Counted from the first letter of the stretch, positions 16,931-28,460 are shown. The stretch: 64,000 nt of DNA from Nocardia anocheti (GCF_029675105.1 NZ_JAQQFV010000006.1:186001-250000); one strand, 5' to 3'. Translations and numbers: made by a program. The notes: a model not told the origin generated them from the sequence alone.

Positions 16931-17315
16931 CGGATCGACGCTACCGGGCCGGAACCGGTCCGAGATTGTTTTGCCCTAAAGACATTTGGGTATCCATCAG
17001 GGTCATTCGTTGTGTGATCGTCCAAGGTGGGGCTTACTGATTCCATCCGGAACGGGTCGACGCGCGGTGGACGGGGATGCGCCGCGTTCACCGGCCGGTC
17101 CGTTCGCGTCGGGGGCGACTCGACTGCGCTGGACAGACGTTGTGGCCCTGCGGAATTCGAGAGTTGCACCGACCGACCGGTTCGCTTGCTGGGCGGGACC
17201 GCGCACCGCGCGCCGTCGACCGAACATCCCGGCGTCCGGGCCGACGGAACCGTGGCGCGCGTCCCGGATCCGGCGTATCGAGTGACGCATTCCACACGTC
17301 AAGGGGAGGGACGCC
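16931..17315. other. 385-base gap between VOC gene and LuxR gene, no gene seen
   Basis: Open frames exist on both strands, but they are Arg/Pro/Ser-rich, lack ribosome sites and match no family I know. The VOC promoter presumably lies at the left end, in a locally less GC-rich stretch near 16960-17010. The 3-prime end of the minus-strand LuxR gene lies at 17316. I see no hairpin, repeat or RNA gene here. Confidence 0.5.
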
Positions 17316-18167
17316 TCAGGGCAGCAGACCGTGGCGCCGGGCCAGCGCGACCGCCTCGTGGCGGGTGCTCGCGTCGAGCTTGGACATCGCCTGCCGCAGA
17401 TAGCTCTTGACCGTCTCCGCACCGAGCGACAACCGCTGTGCCACTTCCTGATTCGTGCAGCCCAGTCCCACCTGCGCGAGCACATCGAGCTCACGGCGCG
17501 ACAGTCGTGGAGCCGTCGTGTCGGGCTCGCCGGTCAGCACGTCGGTCAGCCGATCGCACACCCCGGACAGCCTGCCGCGCAGCCCGGCGTCGCCGACGTC
17601 GGCCGCCAGGGCCCGCAGGTCGGCGTGGATCTCGCGGAGCTCCTCGGTGACGGCCGCGCCGCCCACGGGCGAGGGGGTGGCCAGTTCGAGCAGACGGACC
17701 CGGCGGTCGACTTCGTCGCGCACCGCGATCTCGGTCGCGAGCCGCCTGCCCGCCTGGACCAGCACGTCGGCCGTCCGGTCCCCCAGCGGGCCCACGCTGC
17801 GGGTGGCCGCGTAGAGCACGGCCCGCGCCCGGTCGGCCACCACGATCGGCACCGCCATCACCGAGCGCAGCCCCTCGCCGACCACCGGCCCGTCGTAGTG
17901 GTGGGTGATCGTGGACGCGCCGCGATAGTCCGCGACGGCGGCGGGCCTGCGGTACTCCATGGCCCGCCCGCCGAGCCCGGAGGTGCGCAGCACCGACAGA
18001 CCGCGCATACCGGTGGTGAGGGTGCCGACGAACTCGGTGAGCAGCAGGGTGTCCTCGTGCACCGGGCCGCCGAACACCACGGGCACATCGGCCCGGTGCG
18101 CCACCCAGCGGATCTCGGCGCGCAGCGCGTCGTCGTCGCGGGGCCGCAGCAGGGACGTGGCCTTCAT
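17316..18167 (-). CDS. GAF-domain LuxR-type transcriptional regulator
   Basis: A 283-residue regulator. Residues about 20-150 resemble a GAF domain (LSVLRTSGLGGRAMEYRRPAAV, VMAVPIVVADRARAVLY), and the C-terminal 65 residues are a LuxR/NarL helix-turn-helix (LSRRELDVLAQVGLGCTNQEVAQRL, then TVKSYLRQAMSKLDA). Proteins of this layout sit beside aromatic-acid and acyl-CoA catabolic genes in actinobacteria. It is divergent from two acyl-CoA ligases, its likely targets. AAGGGG precedes the ATG at 18167; longer in-frame readings upstream run into the divergent gene and are not real. Confidence 0.87.
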   Translation of the reverse strand: MKATSLLRPRDDDALRAEIRWVAHRADVPVVFGGPVHEDTLLLTEFVGTLTTGMRGLSVLRTSGLGGRAMEYRRPAAVADYRGASTITHHYDGPVVGEGLRSVMAVPIVVADRARAVLYAATRSVGPLGDRTADVLVQAGRRLATEIAVRDEVDRRVRLLELATPSPVGGAAVTEELREIHADLRALAADVGDAGLRGRLSGVCDRLTDVLTGEPDTTAPRLSRRELDVLAQVGLGCTNQEVAQRLSLGAETVKSYLRQAMSKLDASTRHEAVALARRHGLLP

Positions 18168-18263
18168 CGGGTCACCCCTTTTCGGGGGTAGTGGGGTACG
18201 TGAGCTGTGCCACATTCTAAGGGAGACCCTGGCGGCAGGCCCAGGCGTTGGAGGAGAACTGCG

Positions 18264-19874
18264 ATGAGTACCGACCCGGACGCGCGGGTGCGCGCCCTGC
18301 TCGACGACTACGACGGCACGGCCGCCTGCGCGGCCGAGCTGCTGTGCGACCGGCACCCGGCCGACCAGGTGGCCGTCACGGTCGTCGAGTCCGATCTGAG
18401 CGCGCGCGAACTCACCTACGGCGAGCTGCGCGAGGCTTCCCAGCGCTTCGCCGCCGCCCTGTCCGAGCTCGGCGTCGAGCCGGGGGACCGGGTGGCCACG
18501 CTGATGGCGAAGTCGGCCGAGTTGGTCGTGGCGCTGCTGGGGATCTGGCGGCGCGGCGCGGTCCACGTTCCGCTGTTCACCGCGTTCGCGCCGCCCGCCG
18601 TGGAGTTCCGGCTGACCGCGGCCCGCGCGAAGGTCGTCGTCACCGATGCCGATCAGGCCGCCAAGCTGGGCGGATCCGACCGCCACACGATCGTCGTCGG
18701 CGCCGAGATCCCCGGCACGCTGAATTGGGACACCCTGCTCGCCGCGCATCGCGCCGACGACCCACGGGCGCGGGCGGTGGTCGTCGGCGGGGACGGGCTG
18801 CTGGTCCAGTTGTTCACCAGCGGTACCACCGGCACACCGAAGGGCGTACCGATCCCGGTGCGCGCGCTGGCCTCCTTCCACGCGTACCAGGAGTTCGCCC
18901 TGGACGTGCGCCCCGACGACGTCTACTGGAACGGCGCCGACCCGGGCTGGGCCTACGGCCTCTACTACGCGATCCTGGCGCCGCTGGCCGCCGGAGTGCG
19001 CACCCTGCTGCTGCACGCGGGATTCTCCGCCCCGCTCACCCGCGCGGTGCTGCAGCGCTTCGGCGTCACCAATTTCGCCGCCGCGCCGACGGTCTACCGG
19101 GCCCTGCGCGCCGACGACGGGGCGTTCGAGCCGGGGTTCACACTGCGGCGCGCGTCCTCGGCGGGGGAGCCGCTCACTCCGGATGTCGTCGCCTGGTCTC
19201 GGCGGGCCCTCGGCGTCGCGGTCCGCGACCACTACGGCCAGACCGAACACGGCATGGTCGTCTGCCACGCCTGGCATCCCGATCTGGACACCCCCGTGCC
19301 GCCCGGATCGATGGGCAGACCGCTGCCCGGCTGGTCGTGCGCGGTACTGGCCGAGGACGCCGATCGCGCGGCCGCGCCCGGCGAGATCGGCCGCGTCGCC
19401 ATCGACACCGACCACAGCCCGCTGCTGTGGTTCCTCGGCTACCTCGACGACCCGGAGCGCACCGCGAGCCGCTTCACCGCCGACGGCCGCTGGTACCTCA
19501 CCGGTGACGTCGGCGCCCGCGATGCCGAGGGCTTCTTCCACTTCAGCGCACGCGACGACGACGTGATCATCATGGCGGGCTACCGGATCGGCCCGTTCGA
19601 GGTCGAGAGCGTGCTGGTGCTGCACGAACAGGTCGCCGAGGCGGCCGTGGTCGGTCGACCGGACGAGTTGCGCGGCGAGGTCGTCGAGGCGTTCGTGGTG
19701 CCGCGCCCCGGTGTCACGGGGAGCCCCGAACTGGCCGCCGAACTCCAGCGGCTGGTCAAGGAGAAGTTCGCCGCCCACGCCTATCCGCGCCGGGTGCGTT
19801 TCGTCGACAGCCTGCCCAAGACACCCAGCGGCAAAGTGCAGCGATTCCTGCTGCGGAACGAGGAGATCCGGTGA
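18264..19874 (+). CDS. AMP-forming acyl-CoA synthetase (acetyl-CoA synthetase/ACSM type)
   Basis: A 536-residue adenylate-forming ligase that activates a carboxylic acid as acyl-AMP and then acyl-CoA. The P-loop-like A3 motif FTSGTTGTPKG is at about 186-196, YGQTEHG near 324, YLTGDVG near 410 and the catalytic lysine motif PSGKVQRF near 522. The sequence ALDVRPDDVYWNGADPGWAYGLYY is typical of ACSM and benzoate-CoA-ligase-like enzymes. GGAGGAG lies 7 nt before ATG 18264. Its stop overlaps the next start (GTGA). Substrate not determined. Confidence 0.9.
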   Translation: MSTDPDARVRALLDDYDGTAACAAELLCDRHPADQVAVTVVESDLSARELTYGELREASQRFAAALSELGVEPGDRVATLMAKSAELVVALLGIWRRGAVHVPLFTAFAPPAVEFRLTAARAKVVVTDADQAAKLGGSDRHTIVVGAEIPGTLNWDTLLAAHRADDPRARAVVVGGDGLLVQLFTSGTTGTPKGVPIPVRALASFHAYQEFALDVRPDDVYWNGADPGWAYGLYYAILAPLAAGVRTLLLHAGFSAPLTRAVLQRFGVTNFAAAPTVYRALRADDGAFEPGFTLRRASSAGEPLTPDVVAWSRRALGVAVRDHYGQTEHGMVVCHAWHPDLDTPVPPGSMGRPLPGWSCAVLAEDADRAAAPGEIGRVAIDTDHSPLLWFLGYLDDPERTASRFTADGRWYLTGDVGARDAEGFFHFSARDDDVIIMAGYRIGPFEVESVLVLHEQVAEAAVVGRPDELRGEVVEAFVVPRPGVTGSPELAAELQRLVKEKFAAHAYPRRVRFVDSLPKTPSGKVQRFLLRNEEIR

Positions 19875-21484
19875 CCGAACTGTCCTACGCGTGTGGACCC
19901 GCCGACACGCCACTGCTCGGCGACACCATCGGCGCGAACCTGGATCGCACCATCGCGGCGCATCCCGACCACGACGCGCTCGTCGACCGCCCCACCGGCC
20001 GCCGCTGGACCTACCGCGAACTCGGCGCGGCCGTCGACGCCGTCGCCACCGGCCTGGCCGCGCTGGGCATCGTCCCCGGTGACCGCGTCGGCATCTGGGC
20101 GCCCAACTGCGCGGAGTGGTTCCTGGCGCAGTACGCGACCGCCAAGATCGGCGCGATCCTGGTCAACATCAATCCCGCCTATCGCACCAGCGAACTCGAG
20201 TACGTCCTCGGACAGGCCGGGGTGCGGCTGCTCATCGCGGCGCCGGAGTTCAAGACCTCCGACTACGTGTCGATGATCGCGCGGGTCCGGCCGAATTGCC
20301 CGGCCCTGGAACAGGTCCTGATCCTCGATACACCGCAGTGGCAGGCGGTCGCCGCCACCGCGCCCGACCCCGCTCGGCTCGCCGAGATCGGGGCAGGGCT
20401 CTCGGCCGACGACCCGATCAACATCCAATACACCTCGGGCACCACGGGATTCCCGAAGGGCGCGACCCTGAGCCACCACAACATCCTCAACAACGGCTAC
20501 TTCGTCGGCGAACTGTGCGGCTACACCGCCGCCGACCGGGTCTGCGTGCCCGTGCCGTACTACCACTGTTTCGGCATGGTGATGGGCAATCTGGCGGCCA
20601 CCTCGCACGGTGCGGCGGTGGTGATCCCGGCGCCCGCCTTCGATCCGGCCGCCACACTGGCCGCCGTCGCCGCCGAACGGTGCACCTCGCTCTACGGCGT
20701 GCCGACCATGTTCATCGCCATGCTGGCCGAACTCGACAGTGGTGCCGCGCCGAATCTGTCGAGCCTGCGCACCGGCATCATGGCGGGCTCGCCGTGCCCG
20801 GTGGAGGTGATGAAACGGGTCATCGATCGGATGGGCATGGCCGAGGTCGCCATCTGCTACGGCATGACCGAGACCTCGCCGGTGTCGACCCAGACCCGCC
20901 GCGACGACAGCATCGACCGCCGCACCGCCACCGTCGGGCGCGTCGGCCCGCATCTGGAGGTGAAGGTCGTCGACCCGGCCACCGGCCGCACCCTGCCGCG
21001 CGGCGAACCGGGCGAGCTGTGCACCCGCGGCTACTCGGTGATGCTGGGCTACTGGGAGCAGCTCGACAAGACCGCCGAGGCCATCGACGCCGCCCGCTGG
21101 ATGCACACCGGCGACATCGGCGTGATGGACGACGAGGGCTACCTCTCGGTCACCGGCCGGATCAAGGACATGGTGATCCGCGGCGGCGAGAACATCTACC
21201 CGCGCGAGATCGAGGAATTCCTCTACACCCACCCCGACATCCTCGACGCCCAGGTCATCGGCGTACCCGACGACAAATACGGCGAGGAACTCATGGTGTG
21301 GCTGCGGCTGCGCGCGGGCGCGGCGGTGCTCGACGCGGCGGCCCTGCGCGAGTTCTGCACGGGCAAGCTGGCGCACTACAAGATCCCGCGCTACGTCCAC
21401 GTGGTCGAGGAGTTCCCGATGACGGTCACCGGCAAGATCCGCAAGGCCGAGATGCGCGAGCTGGCCAGGGAACTGCTCGGCTGA
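19871..21484 (+). CDS. AMP-forming fatty acyl-CoA synthetase (FadD/ACSF2 type)
   Basis: A 537-residue second ligase of the same superfamily but a different branch. It has QYTSGTTGFPKG at about 187-198, PYYHCFGMVMGN, YGMTETSPVSTQTRRDD near 330, MHTGDIGVMDDEGY and VTGKIRKAEMRE near 519. The branch resembles medium-chain acyl-CoA synthetases (ACSF2/FadD). It begins at a GTGA overlap with the preceding ligase, so the two are probably made together and may act on related acids. Substrate unknown. Confidence 0.9.
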   Translation: MTELSYACGPADTPLLGDTIGANLDRTIAAHPDHDALVDRPTGRRWTYRELGAAVDAVATGLAALGIVPGDRVGIWAPNCAEWFLAQYATAKIGAILVNINPAYRTSELEYVLGQAGVRLLIAAPEFKTSDYVSMIARVRPNCPALEQVLILDTPQWQAVAATAPDPARLAEIGAGLSADDPINIQYTSGTTGFPKGATLSHHNILNNGYFVGELCGYTAADRVCVPVPYYHCFGMVMGNLAATSHGAAVVIPAPAFDPAATLAAVAAERCTSLYGVPTMFIAMLAELDSGAAPNLSSLRTGIMAGSPCPVEVMKRVIDRMGMAEVAICYGMTETSPVSTQTRRDDSIDRRTATVGRVGPHLEVKVVDPATGRTLPRGEPGELCTRGYSVMLGYWEQLDKTAEAIDAARWMHTGDIGVMDDEGYLSVTGRIKDMVIRGGENIYPREIEEFLYTHPDILDAQVIGVPDDKYGEELMVWLRLRAGAAVLDAAALREFCTGKLAHYKIPRYVHVVEEFPMTVTGKIRKAEMRELARELLG

Positions 21485-21511
21485 GGCTCGCGGATACGGC
21501 TGGGGGACACG

Positions 21512-22681
21512 GTGATTCGTCGGGCAATGGTGATGACGGTGGCGGTCGGCGCGCTGCTGACCAGCAGCGCGGGTACGGCCGCCGCCGCACCGGTCGGGCT
21601 CACCGTACTGCCGGGCCCGACCGGCGAGCTGCCCGTCGGCACGACCACCCTGCACCTGGTCGACACCGCCCGCCCCGACCCCTTCGCTCCCGGTAGCGAC
21701 AGCAGGGAACTGATGGTCTCGGTCTTCTACCCGGCGACCGACACCGACCGTCACCCCCGTGCGCACTACGTCTCGACCGAACTGGCCCCCGGCCTGGAGC
21801 AGAAGCTCGGCGTCGACCTGCCCGGCGTGCTGACCCACGCGCACCGCGACGCGCCCGCCCGCACCGGCAGCTACCCGGTCGTGCTCTACACGCCCGGCGC
21901 GGGTGTCTCCCGGATCCTGGGCACCGGCCTGGCCGAGGACCTCGCCTCGCGCGGCTACGTGGTGGTGACGGTGGACCACACCTACGAGGCGGGTCCGGCG
22001 ATCGAGTTCCCCGGCGGCCGGATCGTGCGGCCCGCCGAGGCCCCCCACGGTTTCGACCCCGAGATCCGGCAGAAGTACATCGCCACCCGCCTGGCGGACT
22101 TCCGCTTCCTGCTCGACACCCTCGGCGGACTCGCCACGGGTACCAACCCCGACGCCGAACAGGACCCGCTGCCCGCCGGTCTGGGCGCGACGCTCGATCT
22201 GGACCGAATCGGTGTTGTCGGGCACTCCTCCGGCGGCTACACCGCGGTCGAGGCGATGCACGAGGACCGCCGCATCGACGCGGCCGTCGATCTGGACGGC
22301 CAGATCGGCGTCGACGAGGACTTCGGCCGCGCGGTGACCGAGGGTGTCGACCGGCCCACCCTGCTGCTGACCAGCGCGCAGATCGAGCAGGTCGGTGACG
22401 GCAACCCCTCCTTCGACGCGTTCTGGCGGCAGGCGCCGGGCTGGAAACGTCATCTGTCCATCGCGGATTCGGCGCACTACGACTTCACCGACATGCCCTC
22501 GCTCATCCCGTCGGCCGCCCGGCCGCTGGCCGCCACCTACGTCGGCACCATCGACCCCGACCGGATGGCGACACTCGTGCGCACCTACGTCGCGGCCATG
22601 TTCGACAAGTTCCTGCGCGAGCGCACCGACACCGCCCTGGATCGTCCGATCACCGAACCCGAGGTCACGACGGTCCGCTGA
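21512..22681 (+). CDS. Secreted alpha/beta hydrolase (PAF-acetylhydrolase-like)
   Basis: A 389-residue exported hydrolase. Residues 1-27 are a Sec signal peptide ending in an Ala-rich cleavage zone (TAAAAPVG). The nucleophile elbow GHSSGG is near residue 236, followed by the aspartate region PTLLLTSAQIEQVGDG and a C-terminal histidine in DSAHYDFTD. The overall layout, including SYPVVLYTPGAG and VVVTVDHTYEAG, matches the platelet-activating-factor acetylhydrolase II family. GTG 21512 has GGGGGA upstream. It follows the two ligases by 27 bases and may release the acids they activate. Confidence 0.85.
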   Translation: MIRRAMVMTVAVGALLTSSAGTAAAAPVGLTVLPGPTGELPVGTTTLHLVDTARPDPFAPGSDSRELMVSVFYPATDTDRHPRAHYVSTELAPGLEQKLGVDLPGVLTHAHRDAPARTGSYPVVLYTPGAGVSRILGTGLAEDLASRGYVVVTVDHTYEAGPAIEFPGGRIVRPAEAPHGFDPEIRQKYIATRLADFRFLLDTLGGLATGTNPDAEQDPLPAGLGATLDLDRIGVVGHSSGGYTAVEAMHEDRRIDAAVDLDGQIGVDEDFGRAVTEGVDRPTLLLTSAQIEQVGDGNPSFDAFWRQAPGWKRHLSIADSAHYDFTDMPSLIPSAARPLAATYVGTIDPDRMATLVRTYVAAMFDKFLRERTDTALDRPITEPEVTTVR

Positions 22682-22728
22682 CCTGGGCGTCCGCCGGGTG
22701 TCGGTGCGGAGCTGTAGTCTCTGCGGTC

Positions 22729-25122
<2,394 letters not shown>

Positions 25123-25143
25123 CACGACGACAGGGCGGGCGGC

Positions 25144-26031
25144 ATGCGACGGTGGCTCGAGAACGACGTGATCGCGCACGGCCGCCTGCCCCTGCTCTGC
25201 TTCCTGCTGGGCTTCATCCTCGGCTTCGTGGTCATCCGGATCAGCGTGCGGCTGATCCGGGCCCAGGTGCGCTGGTGGCCGGGCAACATCAAGTCCGGCG
25301 ACACCCACATCCATCACGTGGTGTTCGGCGTGATCACCGTGCTGCTCTCGGGCATCGGGCTGATCGCGACCGCCGAGGACTCCACCCAGGTCACCTCCAG
25401 CGTGCTCGCCGCCCTGTTCGGCATCGGCGCCGCCCTGGTCCTCGACGAGTTCGCGCTGATCTTCTACCTGCGTGACGTCTACTGGTCCGAACAGGGCCGC
25501 ACCTCGGTCGACGCCGTCTTCGTCGCGGTCGCGGTGACCGGACTGCTGCTGCTGGGTGTGCAGCCGGACACCTTCCTCGACTACGACGACTTCCGCCAGT
25601 CACGCGGACTCTGGGTACGCCTCGGCCTGGCCGTCTCGCTGCTGTTCAACCTGCTGCTGGCCGCGGTGGTGATCGCCAAGGGCAAGATCTGGACCGGCCT
25701 GTTCGGCATGTTCTTCGCGCCGCTGCTGCTGATCGGCGCCATCCGACTGAGCAGGCCCGGCGCGCCCTGGGCCCGCTGGCGCTACGGCAACCGGCCCAAG
25801 ACGATGAACCGGGCCGTCGCCAGGGAACGGCGCTACCGCCGCCCCGTCATCCGCGCGAAGATCTTCATCCAGGACCTGATCGCCGGAAAGCCCGACATCG
25901 AACACGCGCGCACCGCCGCCGAGGCCGAACTGAGCCGCAAGGTCGTCCCGGCGCCGCCCGCACCCCCGCCGCACCCGCATCTGCCGCGTCGCCGCGCCGA
26001 CAAGGCCGGTGAGCACGCCACGAGCGAGTGA
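25144..26031 (+). CDS. Conserved actinobacterial integral membrane protein
   Basis: A 295-residue protein with about six membrane helices in the first 200 residues and a basic, proline-rich cytoplasmic tail (APPPHPHLPRRR). A conserved polar loop, GDTHIHHVVFGV near residue 55, holds three histidines and an aspartate and could bind metal. LVLDEFALIFYLRDVYW follows in another helix. I recognise it as a conserved mycolata membrane protein of unknown function. It lies 21 bases after tex and could be co-transcribed with it. Confidence 0.8.
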   Translation: MRRWLENDVIAHGRLPLLCFLLGFILGFVVIRISVRLIRAQVRWWPGNIKSGDTHIHHVVFGVITVLLSGIGLIATAEDSTQVTSSVLAALFGIGAALVLDEFALIFYLRDVYWSEQGRTSVDAVFVAVAVTGLLLLGVQPDTFLDYDDFRQSRGLWVRLGLAVSLLFNLLLAAVVIAKGKIWTGLFGMFFAPLLLIGAIRLSRPGAPWARWRYGNRPKTMNRAVARERRYRRPVIRAKIFIQDLIAGKPDIEHARTAAEAELSRKVVPAPPAPPPHPHLPRRRADKAGEHATSE

Positions 26032-26043
26032 GCCACGCCGCCC

Positions 26044-26076
26044 GATTTCGGCGACGACCACCCGGTCTGGCACAAT
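26044..26076 (+). promoter_or_regulatory. rplS promoter with GATTTCGG element
   Basis: GATTTCGG (26044-26051) and CACAAT (26071-26076), with the same 27-base offset and the same GTCTGGCACAATG block seen before rpsP. The predicted leader is about 115 nt long before the rplS ATG. Confidence 0.65.
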
Positions 26077-26195
26077 GAACCGGTTGCCTTGGGCGAGTCA
26101 TGTCCGAGAGCACTCCTGTACTGAGCATGAACCGGTCGCGCACGTCAGTGCCGCCAGGTTCCTCTGTTCGCGCGAAGAATCCGAAAAGGTGGAAA

Positions 26196-26537
26196 ATGAA
26201 CACCCTTGATTTCGTCGACGAGAAGTCGCTGCGTAGCGATGTCCCCGACTTCCGTCCGGGCGACACCCTGAACGTGCACGTGAAGGTCATCGAAGGCTCG
26301 AAGGAGCGCATCCAGGTCTTCAAGGGCGTCGTGATCCGGCGTCAGGGCGGCGGCATCGGCGAGACCTTCACCGTCCGCAAGGTGTCCTTCGGCGTGGGCG
26401 TCGAGCGCACCTTCCCGGTGCACAGCCCCAACATCGACCACATCGATGTCGTGACCCGCGGTGACGTGCGTCGCGCCAAGCTGTACTACCTGCGCGATCT
26501 GCGCGGCAAGGCCGCCAAGATCAAGGAAAAGCGCTGA
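26196..26537 (+). CDS. rplS: 50S ribosomal protein L19
   Basis: A 113-residue L19, full length, located at the 30S-50S interface. Its segments are MNTLDFVDEKSLRSDVPDF, VFKGVVIRRQGGGIGETFTVRK, GVGVERTFPVHSPNID and VRRAKLYYLRDLRGKAAK. ATG 26196 is chosen because AAAAGGTGGA lies immediately upstream and L19 normally begins here; a longer reading from 26100 adds an unrelated N-terminus. It is transcribed alone, with its own promoter and a strong terminator after it. Confidence 0.97.
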   Translation: MNTLDFVDEKSLRSDVPDFRPGDTLNVHVKVIEGSKERIQVFKGVVIRRQGGGIGETFTVRKVSFGVGVERTFPVHSPNIDHIDVVTRGDVRRAKLYYLRDLRGKAAKIKEKR

Positions 26538-26571
26538 TCTCACGGTAGCTCTTGGGAGCCCGGAAATTTCG

Positions 26572-26613
26572 AGTAGCCCGGCACTCCGACTTCGGTCGGG
26601 GTGCCGGGCTACT
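26572..26613 (+). terminator. Terminator after rplS, overlapping the lepB -10
   Basis: A stem of about 18 bp (arms 26572-26590 and 26594-26613, one bulge) with a TTC loop. The right arm ends inside TACTCT (26610-26615), the likely -10 of lepB, so the two signals share bases. Confidence 0.85.
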
Positions 26614-26622
26614 CTGTTCGGC

Positions 26623-27381
26623 GTGGCAGACGAAAGTGGGTCGGTGTCCGATTCGGGTGACGAAGGCGGACGACGCAGGAAGAAGCGCGGCGACAAGAAG
26701 CAACGCCCGTTTTGGCAGGAACTGCCGATACTGATCGTGATCGCGGCGGTCATCGCCGCGCTGATGGTCACCTTCGTCGGTCGGCCCTACGTGATCCCGT
26801 CGCAGTCGATGGAGAACACGCTGCTGATCGGCGACCGCATCTACGTGCAGAAGATCAGCTACTACGGCTCCGAGCCCGGACCCGGCGACGTCGTCGTGTT
26901 CGTCGGCCCGCCGTCGTGGAACGGGCACTACAAGTCCATCCGCTCCGACAACGCCGTGGTGCGCGGGGTGCAGAACTTCCTGTCCTACTTCGGGCTGGTC
27001 CCGCCCGACGAGAACGACCTGGTCAAGCGGGTCATCGCGGTCGGCGGGCAGACGGTGCAGTGTTGCGATCAGCAGGGCCGGGTGATGGTCGACGGCAAAC
27101 CGCTCGACGAGCCCTACATCAAGAAGGACTACCCCTGGTACACCGACCGCCCCAACGCCGTCTATCCGGCGGGCCGGGTGTTCGGGCCGGTCAAGGTGCC
27201 CGAAGGGCATCTGTGGGTGATGGGTGACAACCGCAACGAGTCGGCCGATTCGCGCGCCCACGTCAGCGACGATCTGCAGGGCACGGTCCCGGTGGACAAT
27301 GTGCGCGGCAAAACCGTGTTCAAGATCTGGCCGCCGAGCCGGATCGGCCCGGTGCGCGCGCAGAACGCGCAGGAAAACTGA
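26623..27381 (+). CDS. lepB: Signal peptidase I
   Basis: A 252-residue type I signal peptidase that cleaves Sec and Tat signal peptides outside the membrane. A basic, disordered N-terminus (residues 1-27) precedes one membrane helix at about 32-52. The catalytic serine is Ser62 in IPSQSMENTL and the general base Lys135 in LVKRVIAVGG. MGDNRNESADSR is the conserved box E. GTG 26623 follows TACTCT by 7 nt, suggesting a leaderless transcript. It is followed by rnhB, the usual actinobacterial order rplS-lepB-rnhB. Confidence 0.95.
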   Translation: MADESGSVSDSGDEGGRRRKKRGDKKQRPFWQELPILIVIAAVIAALMVTFVGRPYVIPSQSMENTLLIGDRIYVQKISYYGSEPGPGDVVVFVGPPSWNGHYKSIRSDNAVVRGVQNFLSYFGLVPPDENDLVKRVIAVGGQTVQCCDQQGRVMVDGKPLDEPYIKKDYPWYTDRPNAVYPAGRVFGPVKVPEGHLWVMGDNRNESADSRAHVSDDLQGTVPVDNVRGKTVFKIWPPSRIGPVRAQNAQEN

Positions 27382-27402
27382 GACGACGAGGACAATCGAA
27401 CT

Positions 27403-28107
27403 GTGGGGCACGATCGGACCGGCTGGCCGCCGCGGGTGGTGATGCGCCGCGCGAGCGGGCTGCGCACCCTGGAGGCGGCGCTCATCCGCGGCGGCCTCGG
27501 GCCGGTGGCAGGCGTCGACGAGGCCGGACGCGGGCCCTGTGCCGGACCGCTGGTCATCGCCGCGTGCCTGCTGGCGCCCAAGGCCTACGACAAGCTGTCC
27601 GGGCTCGACGACTCCAAGAAACTCACCGAGGCGGCCCGTGAGGAGCTGTTCCCGGTGGTTCAGCGCCTCGCGCTGGCCTGGAGCGTGGTCGTGGTCCCGG
27701 CCTGGGAGATCGACTCCATCGGCATCCACGTCGCCAATATCGAAGGCATGCGTCGGGCCGTGGCCGGACTCGGGCACACCCCGGGCTACATCCTCACCGA
27801 CGGCTTCAAGGTCCCCGGCCTGCCCGCGCCGTCGCTGCCGGTCATCGGCGGCGACGGCACGGCGGCCTGCATCGCGGCGGCGAGCATCCTGGCCAAGGTC
27901 ACCAGGGACCGGATGATGGTCGAGCTCGACGGGCAGCTACCCGGCTACGGTTTCGCCGCCCACAAGGGCTACAACACGCCCGAACACACCGCCGCTCTGC
28001 GGCAGCTCGGACCGAGCACCGAACACCGCCGGTCCTGGCGCAATGTGCGCGAGCTCGACGTGCCGGGTGGTAGCCGAGTGGCTACCCGCGCGGCCCATGC
28101 GCGATGA
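27403..28107 (+). CDS. rnhB: Ribonuclease HII
   Basis: A 234-residue RNase HII that removes ribonucleotides from DNA and RNA-DNA hybrids. The catalytic Asp-Glu pair is in GVDEAGRGPCAGPLV. Other conserved segments are LDDSKKLTEAARE, LTDGFKVPG, AASILAKVTRDRMM and YGFAAHKGYNTPEH. GTG 27403 follows GACAAT by 6 nt, so a leaderless start is likely; ATG 27442 (MRRASGLRTLE) is a possible internal start. It lies 21 bases after lepB. Confidence 0.95.
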   Translation: MGHDRTGWPPRVVMRRASGLRTLEAALIRGGLGPVAGVDEAGRGPCAGPLVIAACLLAPKAYDKLSGLDDSKKLTEAAREELFPVVQRLALAWSVVVVPAWEIDSIGIHVANIEGMRRAVAGLGHTPGYILTDGFKVPGLPAPSLPVIGGDGTAACIAAASILAKVTRDRMMVELDGQLPGYGFAAHKGYNTPEHTAALRQLGPSTEHRRSWRNVRELDVPGGSRVATRAAHAR

Positions 28108-28154
28108 TGTGAGTCAATGAACGCGGCGCTGCTAGCAGGAGGACGTCCCACCCG

Positions 28155-28460
28155 ATGAGTGCTGAGGACCTCGAGAAGTACGAAACCGAGATGGAACTGT
28201 CGTTGTACCGCGAGTACAAGGACATCGTCGGCCAGTTCTCGTACGTGGTGGAGACCGAACGCCGCTTCTACCTGGCCAATTCCGTGGAGCTACGCCCGCA
28301 GAACGCCGACGGCGAGGTCTACTTCGAAGTGCGGATGAGCGACGCGTGGGTGTGGGACATGTACCGCCCCGCGCGGTTCGTCAAGCACGTCCGGGTGATC
28401 ACGTTCAAGGACGTGAACATCGAGGAACTCGAGAAACCCGACCTGCGCCTGCCTGAGTAG
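28155..28460 (+). CDS. DUF2469 family protein
   Basis: A 101-residue acidic protein, MSAEDLEKYETEMELSLYREYKD, that is nearly invariant across actinobacteria and always found between rnhB and yraN. It contains RRFYLANSVELRP and VYFEVRMSDAWVWDMYRPARFV. No catalytic motif is visible; function is unknown. AGGAGG-like sequence (GCAGGAGGACG) lies about 10 nt before the ATG. Confidence 0.92.
   Translation: MSAEDLEKYETEMELSLYREYKDIVGQFSYVVETERRFYLANSVELRPQNADGEVYFEVRMSDAWVWDMYRPARFVKHVRVITFKDVNIEELEKPDLRLPE

Noticed and set aside
16927..17410. Several 70-130 codon frames in the gap between the VOC and LuxR genes
   Set aside because: No ribosome site, no family match and Arg/Pro/Ser-rich composition on both strands.
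17316..19913. A very long minus-strand frame of 865 codons continuing upstream of the LuxR gene
   Set aside because: Only the last 283 codons match a family. The rest is the antisense of the acyl-CoA ligase with unnatural composition. The ATG at 18167 has a ribosome site.
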